37,652 nt of DNA, from positions 47,959-85,610 of the forward strand of contig DLRQ01000087.1 of NCBI GenBank assembly GCA_002501135.1. Direction: 5' to 3'. The DNA comes from Candidatus Neomicrothrix sp. UBA7884 (GTDB lineage Bacteria; Actinomycetota; Acidimicrobiia; Acidimicrobiales; MedAcidi-G1). Below the pieces are notes generated by a model. The model was not told where the DNA came from, did not search any database, and saw nothing but the letters and a program-made list of their open reading frames with translations. The translations under genes and the position numbers were made by a program. Shown here one piece after another: positions 16,171 to 23,993 of this stretch (position 1 is its first letter; every line of letters begins with the position of its first letter).

Positions 16171-16176
16171 TAGGCT
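16171..16176 (+). promoter_or_regulatory. Candidate -10 box (TAGGCT), leaderless start for the 112-residue membrane protein
   Basis: TAGGCT is followed by six bases and then the ATG at 16183, the spacing expected if transcription starts at the start codon. No ribosome site is present. Confidence 0.5.
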
Positions 16177-16182
16177 CAGACC

Positions 16183-16521
16183 ATGCCCGAACCGACCGGC
16201 ACCGAACCGGAACCAGGGCCGTCAGACGAAAGCCGCGACTGGGCGGTTGCCGCTACGGACCGTGTCGTCGAGGTCGTGGACCGCATCAGGTCCGTAACCA
16301 CCCAGCCCGCCCTCACAGCCACGCGTGGCATCGTCTACGGGCTGCTGGCAGGCATCTGCCTCATCGCCGTCGTGGTTCTCCTCTTCCTTGGAATATTTCG
16401 CCTCCTCGACGTGGTTGTCCCAGGTGAGAGCTGGTCGGCCCACCTTGTACTGGGTTCCGCGCTGTGCCTCGTCGGATCACTGTTGTGGGCCCGTCGACAT
16501 ACGGGCCCACAGGGTGGCTGA
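16183..16521 (+). CDS. Small membrane protein, two transmembrane segments, unknown function
   Basis: This 112-residue protein has an acidic Pro-rich N-terminus (about residues 1-20), an amphipathic region (WAVAATDRVVEVVDRIRSVTT), a strong transmembrane helix around 48-72 (GIVYGLLAGICLIAVVVLLFLGIF), and a second around 84-102 (SAHLVLGSALCLVGSLLWARR). I recognise no named family. The shape resembles phage-holin-like or Acidimicrobiia-specific small membrane proteins. It precedes trxB by 9 bp on the same strand and has its own candidate promoter, so it may be the first gene of the trxB-trxA-cwlM unit. Confidence 0.75.
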   Translation: MPEPTGTEPEPGPSDESRDWAVAATDRVVEVVDRIRSVTTQPALTATRGIVYGLLAGICLIAVVVLLFLGIFRLLDVVVPGESWSAHLVLGSALCLVGSLLWARRHTGPQGG

Positions 16522-16530
16522 CCCGGCCAG

Positions 16531-17520
16531 GTGTTCATGAGTCCAACTGGAGATTCCGTGTCTGTTACATCACGTCAGGTTGTCATCATCGGCTCTGGTC
16601 CTGCCGGCCTGACCGCCGCCATCTACGCCGCCAGGGCCGACCTGAAACCGTTGGTTATCGAGGGTGAGCCATCGTCTACAAGCGATCAACCGGGTGGTCA
16701 GTTGATGCTGACCACCGAGGTTGAGAACTTCCCGGGCTTTCCCGAGGGTGTCACCGGCCCGCAGCTGATGGCCGACATGCGTGCCCAGGCGGCCCGGTTC
16801 GGTGCCGAACTGGTCAGCCGCCGCGTCAGCCGTGTCGACCTGTCCGAGAGGCCGTTCAAGGTCTGGATCGGCGATCCCGAGGCACCAACCCCCACCCATC
16901 TGGCTGAGTCTCTCATCGTCTCCACCGGAGCCCAGTCGGTCATGCTCGGCCTCGAAGCCGAACAACGGCTCATCGGGCACGGTCTCTCCACCTGTGCCAC
17001 CTGCGACGGGTTCTTCTTCAGGGATCAGGAGATCGCTGTCGTCGGGGGAGGCGACTCTGCGATCGAAGAGGCGACGTTTCTCACCAAGTTCGCCAGCAGG
17101 GTCACGATCATCCACCGCCGCGACGAACTACGGGCATCCAAGATCATGCAGCAGCGGGCCTTTGACAACCCGAAGATCGACTTCGCGTGGAACAGCACTG
17201 TCGACGACATTCTGGGCGAGTCAGTGGTAACCGGCCTGCGCCTTCGCGACACGGTCACCAATGAACTCCGCGAGCTTCCGGTCACAGGGGTCTTCGTTGC
17301 CATTGGCCACAAACCCAACTCGGGTCTCTTCGCAGGCCAACTCGACATGGACGACAACGGCTACCTGGTCACAGGTCCAGACAGATCTACGACAAACGTC
17401 GACGGTGTCTTCGCCTGCGGCGACGTCCAGGACCACACCTACCGGCAGGCCATCACCGCAGCCTCCTCCGGATGCATGGCGGCCATCGACACCGAGCGTT
17501 GGCTCGAAGACCTCCACTGA
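16531..17520 (+). CDS. trxB: Thioredoxin reductase (NADPH)
   Basis: This 329-residue flavoenzyme reduces thioredoxin using NADPH. It has the FAD motif VVIIGSGPAGLTAA at 17-30, redox-active CATCD with C155 and C158, the NADPH-binding VVGGGDSAIEEA (170-181) and IHRRDELRASK, and the C-terminal FAD contact GVFACGDVQDHTYRQAITAA. The start is GTG at 16531 or ATG at 16537; the extra N-terminal residues are poorly conserved. The trxA gene follows 111 bp downstream, in the same order as trxB2-trxC-cwlM in Mycobacterium. Confidence 0.96.
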   Translation: MFMSPTGDSVSVTSRQVVIIGSGPAGLTAAIYAARADLKPLVIEGEPSSTSDQPGGQLMLTTEVENFPGFPEGVTGPQLMADMRAQAARFGAELVSRRVSRVDLSERPFKVWIGDPEAPTPTHLAESLIVSTGAQSVMLGLEAEQRLIGHGLSTCATCDGFFFRDQEIAVVGGGDSAIEEATFLTKFASRVTIIHRRDELRASKIMQQRAFDNPKIDFAWNSTVDDILGESVVTGLRLRDTVTNELRELPVTGVFVAIGHKPNSGLFAGQLDMDDNGYLVTGPDRSTTNVDGVFACGDVQDHTYRQAITAASSGCMAAIDTERWLEDLH

Positions 17521-17631
17521 CTACGGCCCAACTCCGGAGGGTGGCCGGATGTCACACTTCAACCCGATCCAAGCTCTGATCAGATAGAACACACAGTCAG
17601 CGAATCGACCCTAAAGAGACGAGACACCACC

Positions 17632-17958
17632 ATGGCAGGAGCAATCACCAACCTGACAGACAGCACGTTCGACGAGGAAATCGGTTCGGCCAGCGGCCCG
17701 GTGCTGGTCGACTTCTGGGCCGAATGGTGTGGTCCGTGCAAGATGATCGCGCCGATCCTCGAAGAGATCGCCGACGAGCAGGCGGGCTCTCTCGGTGTGG
17801 CCAAGGTCAACGTCGACGACTCCCCCGGGCTGGCCCAACGTTTCGGCGTCATGAGTATTCCAACCCTGATCCTCTTTGACAGCGGTGAGCCTGCCAAACG
17901 TCTTGTCGGTGCCAAGGGCAAGCCCCAACTGCTCGAGGAACTGGCTGATTTCATCTAG
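17632..17958 (+). CDS. trxA: Thioredoxin
   Basis: This 108-residue thioredoxin has the standard fold and the WCGPCK active site at 32-37, preceded by VLVDFWAEW. It keeps the cis-proline in MSIPTLILF and the VAKVNVDD strand. It supplies electrons to reductases and peroxidases. The gene sits between trxB and the CwlM-like gene, about 41 bp before the latter. The 111-bp gap before it could hold its own promoter. No unusual residues were noted. Confidence 0.97.
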   Translation: MAGAITNLTDSTFDEEIGSASGPVLVDFWAEWCGPCKMIAPILEEIADEQAGSLGVAKVNVDDSPGLAQRFGVMSIPTLILFDSGEPAKRLVGAKGKPQLLEELADFI

Positions 17959-17999
17959 ACCAACGTTCACCGCATCGCCTTCCGTGCAGCCGGACACCA

Positions 18000-18992
18000 A
18001 TGGCTGAACCGACTCCTCCCGGCCCCGGTACGATCGGAGATGTAGTCCGTGACCTGCACAGACGCCTCGATGCCGTGTCGTTTCCGGTCACCGGCCCCGA
18101 GGTCTCAGAGGGCCTCTTCGGTAACCAGACGACAGCCAGCCTCATCCGGTTCCAGGCCGAGCGCGGCCTGAACGAACATGGGCTGCTCGACGAAGCCACG
18201 TCGGCCGCTCTGGCCGAGGCAGGCCACCACCTCGGCGATCGTCACCTGTACCTCCACTCCCCCATGCAGCGTGGTGACGACATCGCGGACCTCCAGCTCC
18301 GGCTCGGAAACCTCGGGTTCGATGCGGGCAGGATCGACGGCATCTTCGGCCCGGACACGACAGGGGCGCTTCTCGACTTCCAGCGCAACACCGGTCTGGT
18401 GCCGGACGGAATCGCCGGACCGTCAACGGTCAGAGGGCTCCGGAACCTCGGCGGTCGCTCGACCGACTCAACACCGGTTGCACAGGTGCGTGAGCTTGAA
18501 AAACTCCGGAACAGTGGACCCGAGTTGGCCAGCCGTCGCCTGGCAATCGGACAGTTCGGGAGTTCAGCAGTTCTGACAACCGCCCTGGCCAGATCACTAC
18601 GAAACCGGGGGGCCTACGTGGTGGCCCTCGACCATCCGGACGATTCGATCCAGGCCGATACCGCCAACCAGTTCGAGGCCGAGCTGTACCTCGGTCTCAG
18701 AATTGAGAACCACCCCCGGTGCAGGGTCGCCTATTTCGAGACCGAGGGGTTCCGTAGCGAGGGCGGCCTGCGATTGGCGCACCGGTGTGTAACGGCTCTT
18801 TCCGGTACCGGCCTCGATGTTGCCCCGGCACAGGGCATGCGCCTTCCGATCCTCCGGGGTACCCGGATGCCCGCTGTGCTGTGCTCGCTGGCACCACCTG
18901 CCGCAGTGGTCCAGGCCACGGCCGAGGTGACCGAAGCTCTGGCAATTGCCGTAGGTGACTGGGTCGCCGACCCGGCCGCCGACCCGGCCTGA
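18000..18992 (+). CDS. cwlM: CwlM-like protein: two peptidoglycan-binding domains plus degenerate amidase domain
   Basis: This 330-residue protein has no signal peptide or membrane helix, so it should be cytoplasmic. Two PG_binding_1 repeats are visible at about residues 12-72 (FGNQTTASLIRFQAERGL) and 92-150 (IFGPDTTGALLDFQRNTGLVPDG). Residues about 175-320 follow the amidase_3 fold. However, the zinc ligands expected in the first loop, in the SxHxN strand (here LGLRIENH) and in the late vE-GF strand (here AVLCSLAPP) are absent. Mycobacterial CwlM is also cytoplasmic and regulates MurA and lipid II flipping when phosphorylated. Position after trxB-trxA supports orthology. This protein is shorter and ends before the region that carries the regulatory threonine in mycobacteria. 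Confidence 0.82.
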   Translation: MAEPTPPGPGTIGDVVRDLHRRLDAVSFPVTGPEVSEGLFGNQTTASLIRFQAERGLNEHGLLDEATSAALAEAGHHLGDRHLYLHSPMQRGDDIADLQLRLGNLGFDAGRIDGIFGPDTTGALLDFQRNTGLVPDGIAGPSTVRGLRNLGGRSTDSTPVAQVRELEKLRNSGPELASRRLAIGQFGSSAVLTTALARSLRNRGAYVVALDHPDDSIQADTANQFEAELYLGLRIENHPRCRVAYFETEGFRSEGGLRLAHRCVTALSGTGLDVAPAQGMRLPILRGTRMPAVLCSLAPPAAVVQATAEVTEALAIAVGDWVADPAADPA

Positions 18993-19044
18993 ACAGCAGA
19001 CCTCTCCCCACAGCCGGTCCTGGTGACTGGACCAGTCCCCCGGT
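18993..19044. other. Convergent gap between cwlM-like gene and parB
   Basis: This 52-bp gap separates converging genes. It contains GGTCC and GGACC arms with an 8-base loop (about 19015-19032), a possible two-way terminator. There is no clear T-run on either side. Confidence 0.3.
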
Positions 19045-19941
19045 TCAGGAGTTGAGGATGTCAAATATCCTGGTCAGGTCGTCCCGGTCGGCGAACGAAA
19101 CCGTGATCCGGCCCCGACGTCCACGGGTGGTCACCTTGACCGTCGTGTCCAGCCGGGCGGAAAGGAGTCTCTCGACCTCGAGCAGACCCGCATCGGGGAT
19201 CGACCCCGGAAGGGGTGAGATCACGGGAGCCTGAACCGGTTGCACCAGATCCCTCACAAGGTCCTCGGTCTGCCTGACCGAGAGGCCCTCGTCCCTGATC
19301 CGGTCAGCGACGGTCTCCTGGACCTGCCGGTCGTCGAGGCCTGCCAGGGCTCGACCGTGACCTGCCGAGACCACGCCGTCGCGGAGCATCCCGAGAATGC
19401 GATCCGGGAGTTGCAGCAGCCGAACCGAGTTGGCAACCGCCGGCCTGCTCCTCCCGACCCTCTCGGCCACCTCGTGTTGTGTCATCTGGAACTCGTCCAT
19501 CAGGCGGTGGTAAGCCTGAGCCTCCTCGAGCGGGTTGAGGTCATCGCGATGAAGGTTCTCGACCACGGCATGTTCAAGGGCTGTCCTGTCATCGGTGGTT
19601 CGAACTATTGCAGGGATGGTGGTCAGGCCTACCCGGCGAGCAGAACGCCAGCGCCGCTCTCCGGCCACAAGCTCGTAACCATCGGTTGTCTGGCGGACCA
19701 GAACCGGCTGCAGTACACCGACCTCTCCTATTGAGCGGGTCAACTCGTCCATCCGCTCGTCGTCGAAGTCGCTCCTTGGTTGGAGCCTGTTCGGCGAGAG
19801 GCTGTCAACCGGAATCTCAACATATCGGGAATCATTCTTGTTATCGTCTGAAGCACTCTCCCCAACCAGTTCGGGCGGAACCGCCACCGGCTCCGGAATC
19901 AGAGCGGCCAGACCCCTACCTAGTCCTGTTGGACGGTTCAT
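19045..19941 (-). CDS. parB: Chromosome partitioning protein ParB
   Basis: This 298-residue ParB starts MNRPTGLGRGLAALIP, the usual ParA-contacting N-terminus. The ParB/Srx CTP-binding domain contains LVAGERRWRSARR at 91-103 and AVVENLHRDDLNPLEEAQAY. A helix-turn-helix follows (MTQHEVAERVGRSRPAVANS, about 153-172), and the C-terminal dimerisation region ends TRIFDILNS. It loads at parS, spreads as a CTP-dependent clamp, and positions origins. Its ATG overlaps the parA stop by 4 bp. A matching parS site lies upstream of parA at 20813. Confidence 0.97.
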   Translation of the reverse strand: MNRPTGLGRGLAALIPEPVAVPPELVGESASDDNKNDSRYVEIPVDSLSPNRLQPRSDFDDERMDELTRSIGEVGVLQPVLVRQTTDGYELVAGERRWRSARRVGLTTIPAIVRTTDDRTALEHAVVENLHRDDLNPLEEAQAYHRLMDEFQMTQHEVAERVGRSRPAVANSVRLLQLPDRILGMLRDGVVSAGHGRALAGLDDRQVQETVADRIRDEGLSVRQTEDLVRDLVQPVQAPVISPLPGSIPDAGLLEVERLLSARLDTTVKVTTRGRRGRITVSFADRDDLTRIFDILNS

Positions 19942-20711
19942 GCGTCTACCTCCAATGCAAGTTGTCTGTATGCGAGCGCTCCCCGGGATGTCGGGTCAAA
20001 GACCGTGATCGGCTGACCAAACGACGGTGCCTCGGAGAGACGGACAGATCTGGGAATCACCTGCCGACAGACCCGGTCACCGAAGTAGGCACGGACCTCT
20101 GCAGCAACCTGTTGGGACAGGTTGGTGCGGGCGTCAAACATCACCAGGACGATCGTCGAGACCTTCAGGTCAGGGTTCAGGTTGGCCCTCACGAGGTCAA
20201 CGTTTCCTACAAGTTGTCCGAGTCCCTCGAGAGCGAAGTACTCACACTGGATTGGCACCAGAACCTCGTCGGCTGCCACGAGGGCATTCACCGTCAGCAA
20301 CCCCAGCGCCGGAGGACAGTCCACCAGAATCCAGTCGTAATCCGACACAACCGGTTCAAGGGCCCGCTGTAGTCGATTTTCGCGGCTGAACGCCGTTACC
20401 AACTCAATTTCGGCACCGGCCAGAGCAAGGCTCGATGGAACAAGCGAGAGACCGGGCACATCCAACTCCCGAACAGCCTCGGCCACCGGGATCTGGTGTA
20501 GCAGGACGTCGTAGATCGAGGTTTCCACGTCGCGGCTGGACACCCCGAGTCCGGTGGTGGCATTTGACTGGGGGTCCAGGTCAATGAGCAGGACCCTTTT
20601 CCCCTGTTCGGCAAGGGCAGCCCCGAGGTTGATGGTGGTCGTGGTCTTTCCGACCCCGCCCTTCTGGTTGGCAACCGCCATGATCCGCGCTGAATGATTC
20701 TCAGATTCCAT
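19938..20711 (-). CDS. parA: Chromosome partitioning ATPase ParA
   Basis: This 257-residue ParA/Soj ATPase has the deviant Walker A KGGVGKTTTT at 17-26, DLDPQSNATTGLG, and the Walker B region DWILVDCPPALGLLTVNAL. It moves ParB-parS complexes along the nucleoid. The frame extends upstream to a TTG at 20747, but I chose ATG at 20711; ATG at 20681 (MAVANQKGG) is also possible. parB follows with a 4-bp overlap. The promoter should lie in the 145-bp gap that also holds parS. Confidence 0.96.
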   Translation of the reverse strand: MESENHSARIMAVANQKGGVGKTTTTINLGAALAEQGKRVLLIDLDPQSNATTGLGVSSRDVETSIYDVLLHQIPVAEAVRELDVPGLSLVPSSLALAGAEIELVTAFSRENRLQRALEPVVSDYDWILVDCPPALGLLTVNALVAADEVLVPIQCEYFALEGLGQLVGNVDLVRANLNPDLKVSTIVLVMFDARTNLSQQVAAEVRAYFGDRVCRQVIPRSVRLSEAPSFGQPITVFDPTSRGALAYRQLALEVDA

Positions 20712-20778
20712 TGACCGGATACTGCTCCCGGACCGGAACGATTGCAAGCACCCTCGAAAACCAGGCCCCTGTTAGCCG

Positions 20779-20799
20779 CCCCGGGGAAGACAACCGGGG
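20779..20799. other. GC-rich stem-loop between rsmG and parA
   Basis: CCCCGG (20779-20784) can pair with CCGGGG (20794-20799) across a 9-base loop. It lies just after rsmG in the direction of transcription and 14 bp from parS. No T-run follows, so its role as a terminator is uncertain. Confidence 0.3.
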
Positions 20800-20812
20800 T
20801 GATGAATCGAAA

Positions 20813-20828
20813 TGTTCCACGTGAAACA
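20813..20828. promoter_or_regulatory. parS: parS site (ParB binding)
   Basis: The 16-mer TGTTCCACGTGAAACA is an exact match to the canonical near-palindromic bacterial parS. It lies between parA and rsmG, about 4 kb from dnaA, the expected place for an origin-proximal centromere. It is the only full match I found in the window. Confidence 0.95.
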
Positions 20829-20855
20829 CCTGTACCAGTACGGCAGGCCCACGCC

Positions 20856-21479
20856 TCAGAACAGGGGATCGGCAACCTGACGGCTGTTTCGCCGGGGATA
20901 GCGCTCCGGACAGGAGCCTCCTGACAAGAAGGCCCTGTAGGTGGCCGATTTGACGTGCCAGGAACCCTCGTCCACCAGGTTCAACTCGTCGAGAACCACC
21001 TGGGACCACCTAGAACCACCTGAAGGAGGTTCGCTCACCACCAGCCTGCCGCCCTCTGAGAGAAGGGGGGCACCGCACTCCACAGTCGTGGCCGGAGACC
21101 CGAAACCCCGTGCGGTGACAAGGTCTGCCAGACCCCGGAGAGACCCCCTGGCGAGGTCGACGACGTCTCCGCAGACGACCTCCACCCGATCGGCAAGATC
21201 CAGCTCACCAATAGCCCACTGCAGGAAGGTGCAGCGCCTTTCAGCCCGGTCAACCAGAACCCAGTCACCATCTGTCATTCCCGCAAGAACCAGACCCGGG
21301 AGGCCGCCGCCGGACCCGATATCGACCCCGAGATCGCCGCCATCGAGGCGGATCGGCAGCTGGTCGACCCCACACCGCAGAAAGCCCGTGCTGTGCTCCA
21401 CCCCGGCGTCCGCCGCCGACGGGGTTACGAAGCCCTCAGCCGATGCCGCCTCGAGAACGTCGTTGACGTTCCCGGTCAA
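20856..21479 (-). CDS. rsmG: 16S rRNA (guanine-N7) methyltransferase RsmG
   Basis: This 207-residue methyltransferase (formerly GidB) has the SAM-binding motif VDIGSGGGLPGL at 52-63 and the following motif WVLVDRAERRCTFLQWA. VTARGFGSP lies in the position of the family's VtaRAva segment. It modifies G527 of 16S rRNA (E. coli numbering). The N-terminal helical part is shorter than in most members and lacks the common NLT segment. The start is TTG at 21479, four bases after the jag stop. It ends 145 bp before parA. Confidence 0.92.
   Translation of the reverse strand: MTGNVNDVLEAASAEGFVTPSAADAGVEHSTGFLRCGVDQLPIRLDGGDLGVDIGSGGGLPGLVLAGMTDGDWVLVDRAERRCTFLQWAIGELDLADRVEVVCGDVVDLARGSLRGLADLVTARGFGSPATTVECGAPLLSEGGRLVVSEPPSGGSRWSQVVLDELNLVDEGSWHVKSATYRAFLSGGSCPERYPRRNSRQVADPLF
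20991..21020. repeat. Three imperfect 10-bp tandem repeats inside rsmG
   Basis: Three successive decamers, GAGAACCACC, TGGGACCACC and TAGAACCACC, sit in the rsmG coding region and encode part of a Gly-Ser-Arg-Trp loop. The unit is not a multiple of three, so copy changes would shift the frame. Probably chance. Confidence 0.5.
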
Positions 21480-21483
21480 GGGG

Positions 21484-22470
21484 TCAACCAGCCCCTTCGG
21501 CCAGGATTACCACCCTGCGGGATGTATCGCTGCCTTCCGAGGCCGTGGAGACACCGTCGATCTCTCCGACAGCGTCGTGGATGACCTTGCGATCTGCCGC
21601 CGCCATGGGCTCGAGGGCTCGTGCCTGGCCATCTTCGAGTACAGCCTCGGCCTGCGTGCGGGCAAAGTCCTCGAGAAAAGACCGGCGCCGCTCCCGGTAG
21701 CCACCGACGTCAACGATGAGCGAGCCGGCGGCGGATCCCTGGGACTTTCGCTGGATGATCGTGCGGGACAGCTCGGTAATCGCACGAACGGTGTCGCCGC
21801 CCTGACCGATGGCGAGCCCCAGGTTCAGGCCGTGGGCCTCAACCGTAAGGCGGTCCTCATCAATTGTGCTTGCAACACGGGCATCGAGGCCCATCTTGTC
21901 GAGAAGTCCCTGGAGGAAGCCCTCTGTGATCTCGGCCTGTGTCGCCAGGTCCATCTTTTCCACGTCTGCCTTCTCCTCACGGTTTCCACGCCCATTGCCG
22001 GCCGTGGCCTTCTCTGTGGACGGGAGTTTGCCACCCCTGTCCCTTCCTGATCCACCTGTTGTGTTCTTTTCTGTTGATCGGCTGCCGGACTTTCCGCCGC
22101 GACGGCGTCCGGATCCGCCGGTGTCACGGTTCTCATCAGCCCTACCGCCCTTGTCTCCACCGCTTCGGGCATTGTTCTCCGAGGAGTCCTTTTGGGCTCC
22201 TGATCTGCCCTTTCCGTTCCCGGAGCGCTTATCACGACCCCGCGACCTGTCGCCGCGCCTGTTGCGGTCCCTACGTTCGGTCTTTGAGCGGGGGCTGGTA
22301 GGGCGGACCCTGGCACGCATCCGGGCATCGGTCTTCTTCAGGCCCAGCATCCGGCTGGTGGCTTCCTCGAGCACCTCGTACTCAAGTTCGTCCTCGGCGA
22401 CCCCGAGGCGATCCAGGGCCCTTTCCTTTGCCTCGTCCAGCGTGATGCCGGTTGTCTCGATCCATTCCAC
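21484..22470 (-). CDS. jag: Jag/KhpB RNA-binding protein with long low-complexity linker
   Basis: This 328-residue protein has the Jag_N domain at about 1-52 (EWIETTGITLDEAKERAL and EVLEEATSRMLGLKK). A linker of about 120 residues made mostly of Gly, Arg, Lys, Ser and Asp follows. Then come a KH domain with GLAIGQGGDTVRAI and an R3H domain (RALEPMAAADRKVIHDAV). KhpB binds RNA and influences cell elongation and division in Gram-positives, and in mycobacteria the locus is yidC-linked. The start is GTG at 22470, three bases from the yidC stop. The linker is far longer than in Firmicutes and is probably disordered. Confidence 0.94.
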   Translation of the reverse strand: MEWIETTGITLDEAKERALDRLGVAEDELEYEVLEEATSRMLGLKKTDARMRARVRPTSPRSKTERRDRNRRGDRSRGRDKRSGNGKGRSGAQKDSSENNARSGGDKGGRADENRDTGGSGRRRGGKSGSRSTEKNTTGGSGRDRGGKLPSTEKATAGNGRGNREEKADVEKMDLATQAEITEGFLQGLLDKMGLDARVASTIDEDRLTVEAHGLNLGLAIGQGGDTVRAITELSRTIIQRKSQGSAAGSLIVDVGGYRERRRSFLEDFARTQAEAVLEDGQARALEPMAAADRKVIHDAVGEIDGVSTASEGSDTSRRVVILAEGAG

Positions 22471-22473
22471 TGT

Positions 22474-23706
22474 CTACTTCCTCCGCTTCTTTCTGGCCTT
22501 ACGAGCTCCCTGTGTTCCGGGCGGGGTGGTACGTCCACCCCCGGAACGACCGGTCTGTGGCCTGTTGGTCCTATCTGTCGTCTTCTTTCCGGCCCTGCCG
22601 GAATTTCCCTTGTCAGCAGGCGTGTCTTTCGCCTTCCTGCGGCCGAACAACCCGCTCTTTCCCAGGGTGTTGGTACTATCTGATGCTGAATGAGATTGGT
22701 TCTCGACTTCTCCTGCTCTTGTGCGAGCCCGCCGCGCCGTCGACGAGGTTCCCGTACCGGTCTGCCCACCCCGGTCAGATGTCCTGCCGCCCGACTTCTT
22801 CACACCGCCTGAGGATTTTGCGCCCCCCGTGCCGCCACCCTTGTTCTTCGGCTTCTCGGGGGACTCCTCGACAGATTCGGGCATAACCACCGCCGGCGCA
22901 TGGCTGTGTGGCCCATAGAGGCTCCGGGTGATGTAGGACTGCTGCCCGATGCGGTAGAGGTTCGAGATGACGAAGTAGAGGACCAACGCCGCATCGAGGC
23001 TGTAAGAGATGACTGGCAGGAAAAACGGCATCACCTTCATGATCATCTGCTGTTGAGGGTTTACCGGGGCGTCCTTGTTGCGGCCCCGAATCTGCTGCTG
23101 TTGAATCCAGGAGCTGCCAAAGACCAGGAGGATCAGGAGAAAGTAGGGGAGTGCCGTAATGATCCCCGCCGACAGTGCATCACCGGCCGACCTCGAGAGG
23201 TCGACACCCCACGACACCATCTCGGTCTGCTGGCTGAGATCTACGAACAACTGTGAGTCAGCTGCCACATAGTCGGGAAAGAAGACCTGCGGGTCGCTCG
23301 GTGCGTCAGAAAGTTGCAGGTCAGAAGACAATCGGCCAACAATCCAGCCGGCGTTCTCACCGATATCGGAGAGGCGACGGGTCAGACCGCGCAGCACGTT
23401 GTAGAGGACGATGAACACTGGTGCCTGCACGAACAGCGGCAGGCAACCACCCATAGGGTTGATGCCGTTGGCCTGGTAGAAGGCCATCAGTTCCTTGTTC
23501 ATCTTCTCCCGGTCGCCCTTGTACCGGGTCTGGATCTTCTTCATCTCAGGCTGGAGGTGCTGCATCTTGATCATCGACCGTGTGCCCTTGAGGGTCAGCG
23601 GGGTCACGACAACCATCACAACGAGGGTCAGGAGAACGATCGAGAAGGCAAGCGACGGCACCAGGTCGTAGAACCAGGCCAGGACCGTTGCAATCAGGTT
23701 GAACAT
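22474..23706 (-). CDS. yidC: Membrane protein insertase YidC
   Basis: This 410-residue Oxa1/YidC insertase places proteins in the membrane with or without SecYEG. A first transmembrane segment is followed by LKGTRSMIKMQHLQPEMKKI with the hydrophilic-groove Arg region, then NPMGGCLPLFVQAPVFIVLYNVL. Later helices end YFVISNLYRIGQQSYI near residue 265. There is no long periplasmic P1 domain, as in other Gram-positives. The last 140 or so residues are a basic low-complexity tail rich in Lys, Arg, Gly, Ser and Thr ending ARKARKKRRK, a likely ribosome-contacting tail. It overlaps yidD by 13 bp. Confidence 0.96.
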   Translation of the reverse strand: MFNLIATVLAWFYDLVPSLAFSIVLLTLVVMVVVTPLTLKGTRSMIKMQHLQPEMKKIQTRYKGDREKMNKELMAFYQANGINPMGGCLPLFVQAPVFIVLYNVLRGLTRRLSDIGENAGWIVGRLSSDLQLSDAPSDPQVFFPDYVAADSQLFVDLSQQTEMVSWGVDLSRSAGDALSAGIITALPYFLLILLVFGSSWIQQQQIRGRNKDAPVNPQQQMIMKVMPFFLPVISYSLDAALVLYFVISNLYRIGQQSYITRSLYGPHSHAPAVVMPESVEESPEKPKNKGGGTGGAKSSGGVKKSGGRTSDRGGQTGTGTSSTARRARTRAGEVENQSHSASDSTNTLGKSGLFGRRKAKDTPADKGNSGRAGKKTTDRTNRPQTGRSGGGRTTPPGTQGARKARKKRRK

Positions 23707-23993
23707 CGCCAGGACCCCCGATCTGCGGAGTCAACGCCGTCGGCACCCGGAGCTGGATCCCAGCCATGTCCGCCCCACGGGTGACAGCGCGAAAGTCGTC
23801 GGACCGTGAGCCACAGTCCCCTCACAGCACCATGCTGCTCAATGGCATCGAGGGAGTAGTTGGAACAGGTCGGCAGGTACCGGCATGGCGTTGGACGGCC
23901 ATCGGTAAGGCGCTGGTAGACGTGAACAAGGCTGCACAGAAATCTAGATACAAAGCTCTGACCAGCGTTTTTCGACTCAACTACCGCTGTCAT
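23694..23993 (-). CDS. yidD: Membrane protein insertion efficiency factor YidD
   Basis: This 99-residue protein matches YidD (formerly the alpha-hemolysin-like family), with CRYLPTCSNYSLDAIEQHGAVRG and LTVRRLSRCHPWGGHGWDP. It helps membrane insertion with YidC by an unclear mechanism. It lies between rnpA and yidC as usual, overlapping rnpA by 4 bp (ATGA) and yidC by 13 bp. The Cys residues in PTCSNYS and SRCHPWG are conserved family positions. Confidence 0.95.
   Translation of the reverse strand: MTAVVESKNAGQSFVSRFLCSLVHVYQRLTDGRPTPCRYLPTCSNYSLDAIEQHGAVRGLWLTVRRLSRCHPWGGHGWDPAPGADGVDSADRGSWRCST

Noticed and set aside
21809..22693. 294-codon plus-strand frame opposite jag and the yidC tail
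   Set aside because: It is the mirror of the low-complexity Jag linker and the basic YidC tail, giving Ser/Pro/Phe/Arg-rich text with no family.
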